The notes under the pieces are model-generated. The model searched no databases. It was not told the origin of the DNA and saw only the letters and a list, made by a program, of their open reading frames with translations. Shown here piece after piece: positions 36,401-44,390 of a stretch of 64,000 nt of DNA. Both the position numbers and the translations under genes were made by a program. How positions within the stretch are numbered: the first letter of the stretch is position 1; each line of letters opens with the position of its first letter. Origin of the DNA: Paracoccus denitrificans (GTDB lineage Bacteria > Pseudomonadota > Alphaproteobacteria > Rhodobacterales > Rhodobacteraceae); the NCBI GenBank assembly GCA_003240735.1, contig QFNE01000003.1, forward strand, positions 1 to 64,000. The letters are read 5' to 3'.

Positions 36401-36839
36401 GTTCGGCAAACCCCTGCGGGACCCCGGCTTCCAGCGGGAACCGACGCAGGACGGCGGCGCAGAAGCTGTGGATGGTCTGAACCTTCAGCCCGCCCGGCGT
36501 CTCGATCGCCTGCGCGAACAGCCGTCGCGCCCGGGCCAGATCGGGCAGATCGGTCACGCCCAGCGTCGCAAGCTGCGCGCGCAGGTCGATGTCATCCAGC
36601 ATCGCCCAGCCGCCAAGCCTGTCCAGCAGGCGGTTCTGCATCTCTGTCGCGGCGGCCTTTGTGTAGGTCAGGCACAGGATGCGTTCGGGGGACGTTCCGT
36701 TCAGCAGCAGCCGCGCCACACGGTCGGTCAGAACGCGGGTCTTGCCCGACCCGGCATTCGCCGTCAGCCAGGTTGAGCGTGCGGGGTCCGCCGCCACGTG
36801 CTGCGCGCGGCTGGCGTCGTTCAGGGGGCGGTCAGTCAT
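33453..36839 (-). CDS. addA: Double-strand break repair helicase AddA
   Basis: A 1128-residue UvrD-family helicase-nuclease. Walker A ANAGSGKT at 27-34, helicase motifs LCLTYTKAAATEMQNRL, ILVDEAQDTSPGQWQVIEHL, VGDPKQSIYSFQGAD and VMTVHGAKGLESPIVILPD. The RecB-type nuclease domain at the C-terminus has VVDYKS (Asp1057, Lys1059). It processes DNA ends for RecA loading and replaces RecBCD in alphaproteobacteria. The start at 36839 overlaps the addB stop by 8 bases; 39 extra upstream codons belong to addB in another frame. Confidence 0.96.
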   Translation of the reverse strand: MTDRPLNDASRAQHVAADPARSTWLTANAGSGKTRVLTDRVARLLLNGTSPERILCLTYTKAAATEMQNRLLDRLGGWAMLDDIDLRAQLATLGVTDLPDLARARRLFAQAIETPGGLKVQTIHSFCAAVLRRFPLEAGVPQGFAELDDRTGTNMREEILQDMARVNDPAFADLLTLHSGDEIDGFLASIKGYDTEPDAADLWVQCGLSPDLTEETLLAQVFTPGTAAVLTDLTPLLLQGGKTDAATGAEFAAVAWAAPSLSALAVLEARLLTKTGPNAGLAKTGKFPTKDTQKAAAHLMADIEDLMARVQDAAPLRAGLAQAIKTLALHRFGHAFCKRYTAAKLQGGWLDFDDLIQRTARLLSNASMAQWVLFRLDGGIDHILVDEAQDTSPGQWQVIEHLTTEFTAGEGARDGDRTLFVVGDPKQSIYSFQGADTAVFDARRASFGTAFESVGNPIQQAELLHSFRSSPAILSVVDAVFQGDAAEGLGVPPRHIAFQDTAPGRVELWPPFPKPEKPDTGDWSNPVDQPAANSEHRLLAEEIAQRIAQMRGQPIHDVRHRTTRPVRAGDVLILVQRRAALFEEIIAALKRQGLPVAGADRLKLAAELAVRDIREVLSFLAMPRDDLSLAAALRSPLFGLDEGQLYDLAQPRRGSLWDALRANGGYPRIVAVLDDLLGQVDFLRPYDLIARILIRHEGRVRLIARLGPEAEDGIDELLSQSLTYERSEAPSLTGFLVWLSDDDIEVKRQPGAAGEGEGVIRVMTVHGAKGLESPIVILPDTAKRGTHQTGRTIASTDGKTVFWRGTKPDRSPAIAALVDDEARRRDEENRRLLYVALTRAESWLIVAAAGDAGEGLESWHAMVSAGMDRAAGLTASSHPAHWGGDIRQLDFGAWPADAATVDHTPTVPVPLPDWMRDHPPPSPVITRPIAATSLGGAKALAPTGAAVELDRQAAMLRGTRLHLLLEELPGRAAEDWPDIANATLSGAEGGLPNAEEFAALLDEVAGVVAATDMVSAPTTTETVLREVPLVVNLPGVGAMTGTIDLLRVTLDGVTVVDYKSNFDVPDDAQRVPDGILRQMAAYRNALRRIYPGRAVTAQILWTRGARFMDLPDDVLDAAWQRAVAARRG

Positions 36840-39768
36840 GGCCCACCTTGCGGGGTTGCGGCAGGTCGGATGCCGACCATTCGCCGTATCGTGCCAGATG
36901 GTCGTAATCGCCCTGATCGCCGACCATCTCGACCGCGGACCGCGCGGTGAAGCCACGCCCCCCGGACAGGTAAGACGAAATCAGCGTCACGAACCCGTCC
37001 CAGGTTTCATCGACGAGCTCGTCTGAAAACTCTCGCTCCAGCGTCTGCCCTTTGCCGCCCAGCTGGATATAGGCGAACCCCGACACGTCCCGGAGCGGGC
37101 CGAAGGCGCCTTTGGCGATCATCGCGGCCTCCAACGGAAGCTGCTTGTCGAATGCCGCGATCTGGGCGTCGGTGGGCGGGGACCCTGATTTGTAATCATA
37201 GACATAGGCGGTGCCGTCCTGCCGGTGGTCGATCCGGTCGGGCTTGGCGGTCAGGCGGAAATCGACGCCATCAAGACGGACCATGCCCCGATCCTCGATC
37301 ACGGCCGGGGCACCTGTCTGCAGGCGTGCGTGTTCGTCACTGACCAGCGGCTGGGCGATACTGGCGATGCGCTGACGCCAGAAGGCGCGGGTGGCGGGCC
37401 ACGGCACATCTCGGGTCAGGACGGTATCGGCGGCATCCATCAGCCGCGCGGCCAGCACGTCGACGCCGTCATCCGGCGATGGCGCGGGGTTGGTCAGAAA
37501 CTCCTGCACGATTCTGTGGAGGACGGTGCCACGTTCGGCGTAATCGGGTGATTGCCGCAGCGGGTCCAGCGGGTTCAGCCGCAGCACGCGGCGCGCATAA
37601 ATCGAATAGGGGTCGCGGATCAGCGTGCGGACGCTGGTGACCGACAGGTCCTTCAACGACCCGGGCGGCGGGATGGGCGCGGGTCGCGGGGCACGCGGGA
37701 CCGGGGCCAGCGGACGTTCCAGTTCCGCCGCCATGTCGATCCAAGCCTGACCGCGCATGCGCATCTGGTCCAACGCCTCGGGGCCATGACCGTCGGACAG
37801 GCCACCGATCAGGTTCAGGACCCGGTTCAGCCAGCGCGACGGTATCGTCTGCGCGTCAGCGTCGCGGCGCGCGCGGGTCAGGCAGATGCGGGCGGCCCCG
37901 GCGGCAATCTGGAAATCATGCGCGGCCAGCCCGACCAGCCGTTCAGGCAACGTCAGCCCCGCCGCGCGCCGCATCTGGCGCGAGAGCCACGGATCAGGCG
38001 CCAGTGCGCCGGGCCAACTACCCTCGTTCAGGCCGGCCAGCACGACCAGCCCCTGCGACTCGGTCCGCGCTTCGCGGGGACCGCGAAAGCGGATCAGGGG
38101 ATGGGCCTCGACGTCCAGACGGACGGACTGGCCCTGCAGCTGTTCCAGCAGCAGCTCGGAGTAACCGGCGGGTGTCATGGCGGGGCCATGTTCGGCGTGG
38201 GTCGCCAGATGATCCATGACCGCGCGGACCATGTCGCCGGGGCGCCTGTTCCACAATTCGGAAACATCGGCGTCGCCGCCCGGCCCGGCGGACAGGGCCT
38301 CAGCCAGTGCGCGGTGGCGGGCGATGCAGATGGCAAGCGGCTGGGCGCGGCGGTCGTCGGCCATCGGCACCATCACGTCCAGCATCTCGGCCACCCACAA
38401 CGCCCAGTCGTGGGTGTCGGTCTGCCCCTTGGCAGCGGCGTGTTCGGCATAGTCGCGCATCGCCGCGCCATCGGGAAAGGCCGGGCCGTTCCGACGCAGG
38501 TGCAGTTCCAGATCGCGGGCGTGGCGCAGGTGGCGGGTGCGGTCACCCTCAGCGCCGCCGGTGGCGGTCAGCGGGTGCTTGAGCAGGATCACCAGCATGT
38601 CGGGCGTTAGCGCCTGCCCCGCAATGGCCGCAACGTGGCGCAGAAACAGCCCCGCCGCCGTCAGGGACAGGGGCTGACCCGCGCTGTCATCGGCAATCAG
38701 GCGCCAGCGGTCCAAGGCTGATTCCACCCGCCGCGCCAGCAGACGGTCGGACGACATGACGGTAACCGGCTCACCCCGCTCGACCGCGTCGCGGATGATC
38801 AGCGCGATGGCGTTCGCCTCTGCCGCGGGGCTGTCAGCCTCGATCAGGGTGATGGCGTCAGTCGCCGGGCGCAGGTCGCCCAAGGCCGGGCCGTCGGTGA
38901 TCCAGCGGTCCGTCACGGGGGCGGGGCGCAGCGCCAGAGAAAACAGGCGGTTGCGGGCCGCGTCGGGGGGGGCGGCATCGGTCCAGCGGGCGGGCGTGCC
39001 AAACTGCGCCACGAACGGGGCATAGCGTGCCTGCGGATGATCCTCGGCCAAGGGGCCGTCATGGGTCAGCCGGTCCCAGACGTCGCCTGGTTGGTCGAAG
39101 TCGAACCCGGGCAGCACGACGGCCCCATTGGGCAGTCCAGCCACGGCCTGCATGACCAGCCGCGTAGCCCCGTGCGACCCGGTCGATCCGGCGACGATCA
39201 CCTGTCCCGTGGGCAGATCGCGCCCCTCGGCCCAGTCGGCGATCATGCATTCAGCGGTCGCGCGCTGGCGCGATTCCCGGTCGATGGGCGGGCCCGTCAG
39301 ATAGAATTGCGCGGCGATGCGCAGGAAGGCCAAGGCGCGCTGCCAATGGGCGGCATGGTCGGCGGCCTCGATCAGGTTCAGCGCCTCGGGGGGCAGGCCT
39401 TCGGACTGCATCTCGGCCATCAGCCGCGACAGGCTGGCGGCCAGCTGGGGGACGTTCTGGCCCTGCCCCTCGCCCCGCGCCAAGGCGTCGACCAGCCGTG
39501 CCAGTTGCAAACGCCGAACCAGCGGCGGGACCACGGGTGCGCCGGTTCCCGCGCCCAGATCGGTGATCAGCCGCAGTTGCGGCAAAAGCAGCGCGTCCTG
39601 TCTGGCAAAAGCGGCGTTGATGGAAATCAGAGTCCGGCTGGAGTTCAGATAGACGGTCGCACCAGCCAGCGCCTCGGGCGGTTGGCCGCGAAAGCGATCG
39701 ATCAGGCCCTGTACGAATTCAGTGGCGAAATCGGCGCCGGGGGGAAGGGCGTGAAGACCGCTGATCAT
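36832..39768 (-). CDS. addB: Double-strand break repair protein AddB
   Basis: A 978-residue partner of AddA. The N-terminal region is an inactive helicase-like fold without a normal Walker A, as expected for alphaproteobacterial AddB. The C-terminal PD-(D/E)XK nuclease has YVYDYKSG (Asp858, Lys860). The last 116 residues contain no cysteine, so the iron-sulfur cluster that staples the nuclease domain in the Bacillus form appears absent; QGDYDHLARYGEWS stands where the cysteines would be. ATG at 39768 overlaps the previous stop (ATGA). Confidence 0.93.
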   Translation of the reverse strand: MISGLHALPPGADFATEFVQGLIDRFRGQPPEALAGATVYLNSSRTLISINAAFARQDALLLPQLRLITDLGAGTGAPVVPPLVRRLQLARLVDALARGEGQGQNVPQLAASLSRLMAEMQSEGLPPEALNLIEAADHAAHWQRALAFLRIAAQFYLTGPPIDRESRQRATAECMIADWAEGRDLPTGQVIVAGSTGSHGATRLVMQAVAGLPNGAVVLPGFDFDQPGDVWDRLTHDGPLAEDHPQARYAPFVAQFGTPARWTDAAPPDAARNRLFSLALRPAPVTDRWITDGPALGDLRPATDAITLIEADSPAAEANAIALIIRDAVERGEPVTVMSSDRLLARRVESALDRWRLIADDSAGQPLSLTAAGLFLRHVAAIAGQALTPDMLVILLKHPLTATGGAEGDRTRHLRHARDLELHLRRNGPAFPDGAAMRDYAEHAAAKGQTDTHDWALWVAEMLDVMVPMADDRRAQPLAICIARHRALAEALSAGPGGDADVSELWNRRPGDMVRAVMDHLATHAEHGPAMTPAGYSELLLEQLQGQSVRLDVEAHPLIRFRGPREARTESQGLVVLAGLNEGSWPGALAPDPWLSRQMRRAAGLTLPERLVGLAAHDFQIAAGAARICLTRARRDADAQTIPSRWLNRVLNLIGGLSDGHGPEALDQMRMRGQAWIDMAAELERPLAPVPRAPRPAPIPPPGSLKDLSVTSVRTLIRDPYSIYARRVLRLNPLDPLRQSPDYAERGTVLHRIVQEFLTNPAPSPDDGVDVLAARLMDAADTVLTRDVPWPATRAFWRQRIASIAQPLVSDEHARLQTGAPAVIEDRGMVRLDGVDFRLTAKPDRIDHRQDGTAYVYDYKSGSPPTDAQIAAFDKQLPLEAAMIAKGAFGPLRDVSGFAYIQLGGKGQTLEREFSDELVDETWDGFVTLISSYLSGGRGFTARSAVEMVGDQGDYDHLARYGEWSASDLPQPRKVGHD

Positions 39769-40469
39769 GAAGCGTCCCGGTTCAGCAGCGCCTCGGCCAG
39801 CGGGATGCAATCGGGCCGGCCAACGTCACACCAGCCGCCCGGATGAACGATGCCGTAGGCGCGGCCGTCTGACAGCAGCAGGTCCCACAGCGCATTCAGC
39901 GAAAATGCATCCGCGTCGATTTCGGCCAGTCGGTCGGGGCGGATGATCTGCGCCCCGCCATAGACGTAATCGCCGCGTCGCGCGATCTGACCGTCGCCCC
40001 CCAGCGCAAAGTCGCCGCCGCCCACGCGCCCCTGGGCCGCGTCAATCGGGACCAGCATCAGCAGCGCATCCATTCGCCCGCCGTCCCACGCATCCTGCAG
40101 GGCGGCGACCGGGTTTGGCCCGGTCCAGACGACGTCAGGATTCAGGGTCAGCACGGGGCCATCCCCCAACAACGGCAGCGCCTTGCGCAGGCCACCGCCG
40201 GTTTCCAGGAGGGCGTCCGCCTCATCCGAAATCGCGATATCGCGCCCCGCCAGATGCCGCGTAATCTGATCGCCCAGATGGTGGGTGTTGACGACGATCC
40301 GTTCCGCCCCGCCCGCCTGCGCCATGACCAGCGCGCGGTCCAGCAGCGTCACGCCGCCCACCTGCACCAACGGTTTAGGGATGTGATCGGTCAGGGGCGC
40401 CATGCGCGTACCGCGCCCCGCCGCAAACAGCATCAGGTGAAGCTGGCTTATGCGGTTGGGCTGGCGCAT
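39765..40469 (-). CDS. MurU-like nucleotidyltransferase (N-acetylmuramate-1-phosphate uridylyltransferase type)
   Basis: A 234-residue sugar-phosphate nucleotidyltransferase: MLFAAGRGTRMAPLTDHIPKPLVQVGG is the nucleotide signature, LNPDVVWTG holds the metal-binding Asp. It resembles MurU, which with kinase AmgK recycles MurNAc to UDP-MurNAc; the gene just upstream encodes an AmgK-like kinase. ATG at 40469 overlaps that gene by 22 bases; an internal ATG at 40433 would begin right at the signature, which seems too short. The substrate is inferred from the neighbour. Confidence 0.82.
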   Translation of the reverse strand: MRQPNRISQLHLMLFAAGRGTRMAPLTDHIPKPLVQVGGVTLLDRALVMAQAGGAERIVVNTHHLGDQITRHLAGRDIAISDEADALLETGGGLRKALPLLGDGPVLTLNPDVVWTGPNPVAALQDAWDGGRMDALLMLVPIDAAQGRVGGGDFALGGDGQIARRGDYVYGGAQIIRPDRLAEIDADAFSLNALWDLLLSDGRAYGIVHPGGWCDVGRPDCIPLAEALLNRDAS

Positions 40470-41875
40470 CGGGCACGGATCCTTTCGATGATCTCGGTCG
40501 TCGGGGCCGGAAGGTCGGCCAGCGCGGCCTTCAACGGCGCCAAGGCCGGGTGCGCGGCATCCCGCATGATGCCCGCCCAGACGCGCGGCATGAACGCCAG
40601 ATAACGCGGCTTGCCTGATTGCACGCAAAGCCGGGTGAATATCCCCATGATCCGCAACCCACGCTGCGCCCCCATCAGAGCATAGGCCGCCCGAAACTGT
40701 GCATCGTTCGTGCCTGTGGCCGCAACAAAGCGTGTTATGCAGGCCTCTTCGACCTCGGGCAGAATGTCGCGGCGCGCATCCTGCAGAAGCGACACGAGGT
40801 CATAGGCCGGATGCACCGCCACGGCGTCTTGAAAATCCAGTAGCCCGAACGTTCCATCCGCAAGCAGGACGATGTTTTCGGCGTGAAAGTCCCGCAGGCC
40901 CGTCACGGGCGGGGCGTCGGCGCACAGCTCAGCCCAGAGCGTCCGAATGGCCGACGGTATGTCACCCGATTGACCACCCGTCGCGTCGGCATAGTCATCG
41001 ATCAGCGCCACCTGCCGCGCAAGCTCGGCCCCGTCCAGCGCCAGCAGGCCGTCTGGTGGCGCGTGGCTGGACAGCGCAACCAGCAGATCGGTGACCTGCG
41101 CGTAAAGCGCCTCGGTCCGCCGGGGGTCGTCCTGGACGACCTTCGCCAGCAATTGCTCGCCCAGATCCTCCAGCAGCAGAAAGCCGTTTTGCGGATCGGC
41201 GGCCAAAATCCGGGGGGCGTGGAAGTCACGCGCACGCAGCCAATCTGTCATGCGCTGATACGGGGCCAGACTGCCCGGCGGCGGATCGTCCATCAGAACG
41301 GCACGCCGGTCGCCGTCGGTCAGCCGCAGATACCTGCGGGTTGAGGCATCGGCCGTCATGGGCTCAACCTGCGCATCGGCCCAGCCAGCATCTGCCAGCA
41401 AACCCGCCGCATGAACCAGTCGTGCCACACGCCCCCATCGTGCCGGGTCGCCCGACAAGGTGATCGTGCGCCCCCCGTCCGCCGCATCCGCGAATGTCAG
41501 CGACAGCGCCCCGTCGGGCGGCGTGCCCATGCGATCGGGCCATTCGATCAGCGTGATCGCGTTGGGCATGGCGTCGTCCAGCCCCAGCTCGATCAGCTCG
41601 GCCGGGCCGGTCAGGCGGTAAAGATCGGCGTGCCATATCTCGACCCCTGCCGCATCCTCATAGGTCTGGACGATGGTGAACGTGGGGCTGGGCACATCTT
41701 CGGCCATGTCGCCCTGACGCGACTGAATCAGCGCGCGCGAGAAATGGGTTTTTCCCGCGCCGACCGGACCGGTCAACAGCAACGTATCGCCCGACCGCAG
41801 CGCCGACCCGATCAGGCGGCCCAGCAGCGCGGTCGTGTCGGCGTCCTTGGCGTTCAGGAAGGCAAGCATCGTCAT
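40448..41875 (-). CDS. Bifunctional TsaE / AmgK-like phosphotransferase fusion
   Basis: A 475-residue two-domain protein. Residues about 1-145 are TsaE, the ATPase of the complex making t6A37 in tRNA: P-loop GPVGAGKT at 36-43, VPSPTFTIVQTYE at 61-73, WHADLYRL and EWPDR. Residues about 165-470 are an aminoglycoside-phosphotransferase-like kinase with catalytic TGLRDFHAENIVLL and LLDFQDAVAVHPAYDLVSLLQDARR, close to AmgK, the MurNAc/GlcNAc anomeric kinase. There is no break between the domains. The MurU-like gene that follows is the expected partner. This fusion is known in Rhodobacteraceae. Confidence 0.9.
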   Translation of the reverse strand: MTMLAFLNAKDADTTALLGRLIGSALRSGDTLLLTGPVGAGKTHFSRALIQSRQGDMAEDVPSPTFTIVQTYEDAAGVEIWHADLYRLTGPAELIELGLDDAMPNAITLIEWPDRMGTPPDGALSLTFADAADGGRTITLSGDPARWGRVARLVHAAGLLADAGWADAQVEPMTADASTRRYLRLTDGDRRAVLMDDPPPGSLAPYQRMTDWLRARDFHAPRILAADPQNGFLLLEDLGEQLLAKVVQDDPRRTEALYAQVTDLLVALSSHAPPDGLLALDGAELARQVALIDDYADATGGQSGDIPSAIRTLWAELCADAPPVTGLRDFHAENIVLLADGTFGLLDFQDAVAVHPAYDLVSLLQDARRDILPEVEEACITRFVAATGTNDAQFRAAYALMGAQRGLRIMGIFTRLCVQSGKPRYLAFMPRVWAGIMRDAAHPALAPLKAALADLPAPTTEIIERIRARCASPTA

Positions 41876-41917
41876 CGCGCGAAGATTATCCGCTCCACCG
41901 GTCTGGGGAAAGGCCCG

Positions 41918-42724
41918 CTAGTCCCGGCCCAGCGCACGGCCCAGATCGTCCGCGACCTGTCGCAGTTCAGCACCAAGCTGGTTCATCCGCGCCTGCGTCA
42001 GCCGCGCGGCGGGGCCGGCCAACCCCACCGCCGCAACCGGATCACCGCCGCCGCCGAACACGGGCGCGGCGATGCTGTTCACATGCGGGTCCGTCTCACC
42101 CGCCTCGAACGCGGCACCGACCTGACGGATCGTCGCCAGATCGGCGGTCAGCGCGCCCTGATCGGTCAGGCTGGCGGGCGTCAACGCGGGCAGGTCAGAC
42201 CCCAGCAGCGCCTCGACCCGCGCGAGCGGCAGATGACAGATCAGTGCCTTGCCGACCGCGCTGGTGTGCATCGGCAGCCGCGTACCCTGCGGCAGTGCGG
42301 CCCGAGCGGCCGACGCAGGTTCGGCCTGTGCCACGATCAACGCGCCATCCCCGTCAGCGACGGCCAGAATCGCCGTCTCTCCGGACGTCTGCGCCAGCTG
42401 CCGCAGCATGGGCGCCGCGCGTTCCGCCAGCGGTGATTTTCGCAAAAAGGCCGCGCCCAGTCGATACGCCCCGGGTCCGACGGTCCACTGGCCCGTGGCG
42501 TCGTCAACTTCGGCCAGACGCCGCGACGCGAGCGAAGCCAGCAGCCTGTGCGTCGTCGACGGCGCAAGCTGGAGCGCCGCGGCCAGCGCCGTCAGCGTGA
42601 CGCCATCCTGGGCCGCCAGAGCGACCAGCGCATCCAGGGCCCGATCCACCACCTTCGACCCGGCGGCCCGATCCGATTGACGGGGACGACCGGTGGGGCG
42701 GGGCGTGGAATCGGGGTCTCGCAT
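41918..42724 (-). CDS. IclR-family transcriptional regulator
   Basis: A 268-residue regulator with an N-terminal winged helix-turn-helix (about 27-85; LTALAAALQLAPSTTHRLLASL) and the C-terminal IclR effector domain (PMHTSAVGKALICHLPLARVEALL and VNSIAAPVFGGGGDPVAAVGLAG). The N-terminal tail is Arg/Pro-rich and basic. No metabolic target gene is adjacent: upstream lies the Rhs immunity array, downstream the tsaE fusion. Target unknown. Confidence 0.92.
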   Translation of the reverse strand: MRDPDSTPRPTGRPRQSDRAAGSKVVDRALDALVALAAQDGVTLTALAAALQLAPSTTHRLLASLASRRLAEVDDATGQWTVGPGAYRLGAAFLRKSPLAERAAPMLRQLAQTSGETAILAVADGDGALIVAQAEPASAARAALPQGTRLPMHTSAVGKALICHLPLARVEALLGSDLPALTPASLTDQGALTADLATIRQVGAAFEAGETDPHVNSIAAPVFGGGGDPVAAVGLAGPAARLTQARMNQLGAELRQVADDLGRALGRD

Positions 42725-42756
42725 GCACGACAGGTTAGGCGAGGGGGCGCCGGAAA

Positions 42757-42778
42757 GAAAACCCCGCGCCGTGGGGGG
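42757..42778 (-). terminator. Weak terminator candidate after the immunity array
   Basis: On the minus strand a short G/C hairpin (CCCC ... GGGG, complement of 42762-42765 and 42772-42775, 6-7 nt loop) is followed by TTTTCTTTCC. It lies about 60 bp past the last immunity-like gene and would end the vgrG-rhs transcript. The stem is only four to five pairs. Confidence 0.35.
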
Positions 42779-42837
42779 CCATCAGGTGATCAGACAATCT
42801 GCAACCGGCAACAGCGAGCAGACATGCCCTGCGGCAA

Positions 42838-43230
42838 TCAGAAGCCGGGCCGCAATTCCTCTCGGATCAGATCAAGGTTTCGGGGTGACACCTTCCAGCG
42901 ATCGACATCTTCATCTTCAAAGTCGATGTTGTATTCACCAGTCTCGTCGTTGAACTGCACCAGAATTTTTACTGGAGCCTTCTGACCCGCCTTATAGACG
43001 CTTTGCAGATACTCCTGCACCGGCTGTTTAAGAGCGATCAGATCGACCGATAGGGCAATGGGACGACCCTCATCACCGTCGAAGGCGTATCCGTACGCTG
43101 AATCAGGGGTGAAGTTGGGGCGAATCCCAAAGACCACCGAAAGTTTCGTCCACGCCGCATCCTCGATCTGAAGGTTTTGGGTGACCGCGCGTATCAGATT
43201 GACAGAGGGATCGTTCGACTGATCGGTTAT
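42838..43230 (-). CDS. Immunity-like protein, distal paralog, no canonical start
   Basis: The frame codes for about 130 residues similar to the paralog at 43325-43642: SVNLIRAVTQNL, AYGYAFDG, VQFNDETGEYNIDFE, DRWKVSP and a final REELRPGF. By size, acidity and place after an Rhs toxin it looks like an immunity protein, possibly distantly DUF600/YezG-like (tentative). The homology begins at an ATA codon (43228-43230) where ATG is expected, immediately after an in-frame TAG. The first conventional start is a GTG at 43137, which would drop 31 conserved residues and leave 99. So it is either silent, 5' damaged, or uses an unusual start. Confidence 0.55.
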   Translation of the reverse strand: MTDQSNDPSVNLIRAVTQNLQIEDAAWTKLSVVFGIRPNFTPDSAYGYAFDGDEGRPIALSVDLIALKQPVQEYLQSVYKAGQKAPVKILVQFNDETGEYNIDFEDEDVDRWKVSPRNLDLIREELRPGF

Positions 43231-43324
43231 CTAGAAGTTTCCATTTTTAATGTCATCGGCAGATACCCGGTTAAAGGTCTCACCTGGCTGAACCTTCGGG
43301 TTGCCGATTGTCCCTTCGACACCG

Positions 43325-43642
43325 TCACAGCTTCGGTCGCAACTCCTGGCGGACTGAAACAAGGTTACCCGGCGTAACCTGCCAGCGATCCTCATCGCCG
43401 TATTCAAGTTCGATGTTGTACTGCCCGCTATCCTTGTTGAACTGGACAATCGTGTCGGCAGACGCTGCGATAGGGGGGCCCGCTTTACCGTCATAAACAT
43501 AACCGTATGTGGTGTTGGGCTCAAAGTCCTCGTCAACTCCGATGACAATGGACAGCAAGGTCCACCTGTCATTCAGAACCTCAAGGTTGTTCAGAAGCGT
43601 CCGGATGAGTTGTTCAGCCGCTATCGTCACTGCCTCTGTTAC
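43325..43642 (-). pseudogene. Immunity-like paralog with internal deletion and no canonical start
   Basis: A second copy of the family above: QLIRTLLNNLEVLNDRW, TYGYVYDG, VQFNKDSGQYNIELE, DRWQVTP, RQELRPKL. Compared with the distal copy it lacks about 25 residues between PIA and VQFN (in-frame). Homology starts at a GTA codon (43640-43642) aligned exactly with the ATA of the other copy. A GTG at 43630 or a distant ATG at 43756, inside the preceding gene, are the only formal starts. I judge it degenerate, though a short functional product cannot be excluded. Confidence 0.5.
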
Positions 43643-43661
43643 TTGAATACGTCGGCCATTC

Positions 43662-44390
43662 TCAGGAAGGCTGCTCCTGCCCAAGGCCAATCGCAATCCA
43701 AGCGTCCAATGTGGCAAAAAGCGGGACGGTATCGGCATCGGAGTCGTCGTCGGCAACGCGTACGCCTGTCGGGTCGGTGTTACTGCGCCAATCCTTGTTC
43801 AGATCAAGCAACAGAGATCCCCCCCCACCCGACGACAGCAATTCCACGACCTTGTTCTGATCGCCCAATGCTTCGATCTTTTCGTATGATTCGAGCTCGG
43901 CAAACCCGTCGATTTCCTGCTCGACCGTCCGTATGACCGCGGTATTCTTGAACCCAACAAAATTGTAAGGGTCTGTAAAGCCGTTCATCATCTCAGAATA
44001 GAGATACTTAATCGCATCTGGCGCGCGAGTTAGAAGCAGATCAGTCACCTCATTGTTCCAGTCCTCGGGCTGATACCGAAGTGGCGCGCGAGAGAACCGC
44101 AGAAACTGCTTTCCGTTCAGATCGACAACGATAACACGGCAGACACCTAACTCGCCTGTCTTCACGACGACCACATCAGAGGCGACGTCCAACACCCGCT
44201 GTGCTGCTTGGGGAAAGTAATCGGCCATATCGCGCATTTCATCGGTCAGCGCCCGCATTCGCGATGCATCTGACGAATCCAGATAGTTTCTCCAAAGTTC
44301 GGGAATGGGCGTTGCATCCTGTGCCCCAAGCACCTCCGCATCGCGGCCCAGGCCAGACCGGATGAGGTCAAGATTTTTCTCCAAGGCCAT
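43662..44390 (-). CDS. Candidate cognate immunity protein of the Rhs-HNH toxin
   Basis: A 242-residue soluble, acidic protein whose ATG shares a base with the rhs stop codon (TGATG), the tightest possible coupling to the toxin tip. The C-terminal GGGGSLLLDLNKDW...DSDADTVPLFATLDAWIAIGL recalls SMI1/KNR4 (SUKH) immunity folds, where a glycine-rich strand is followed by a D-rich turn and a final helix; this is a tentative reading. No signal peptide, as expected for protection from a cytosolic nuclease. DNA here is visibly more A/T-rich than the chromosome average. Confidence 0.7.
   Translation of the reverse strand: MALEKNLDLIRSGLGRDAEVLGAQDATPIPELWRNYLDSSDASRMRALTDEMRDMADYFPQAAQRVLDVASDVVVVKTGELGVCRVIVVDLNGKQFLRFSRAPLRYQPEDWNNEVTDLLLTRAPDAIKYLYSEMMNGFTDPYNFVGFKNTAVIRTVEQEIDGFAELESYEKIEALGDQNKVVELLSSGGGGSLLLDLNKDWRSNTDPTGVRVADDDSDADTVPLFATLDAWIAIGLGQEQPS

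Noticed and set aside
43231..43324. Open frame between the two immunity paralogs ending ...SADDIKNGNF
   Set aside because: Only about 30 codons between the stop of one copy and the TAG before the other, no start, and no similarity recognised. It could be a remnant of an old toxin end, but nothing supports that beyond position.
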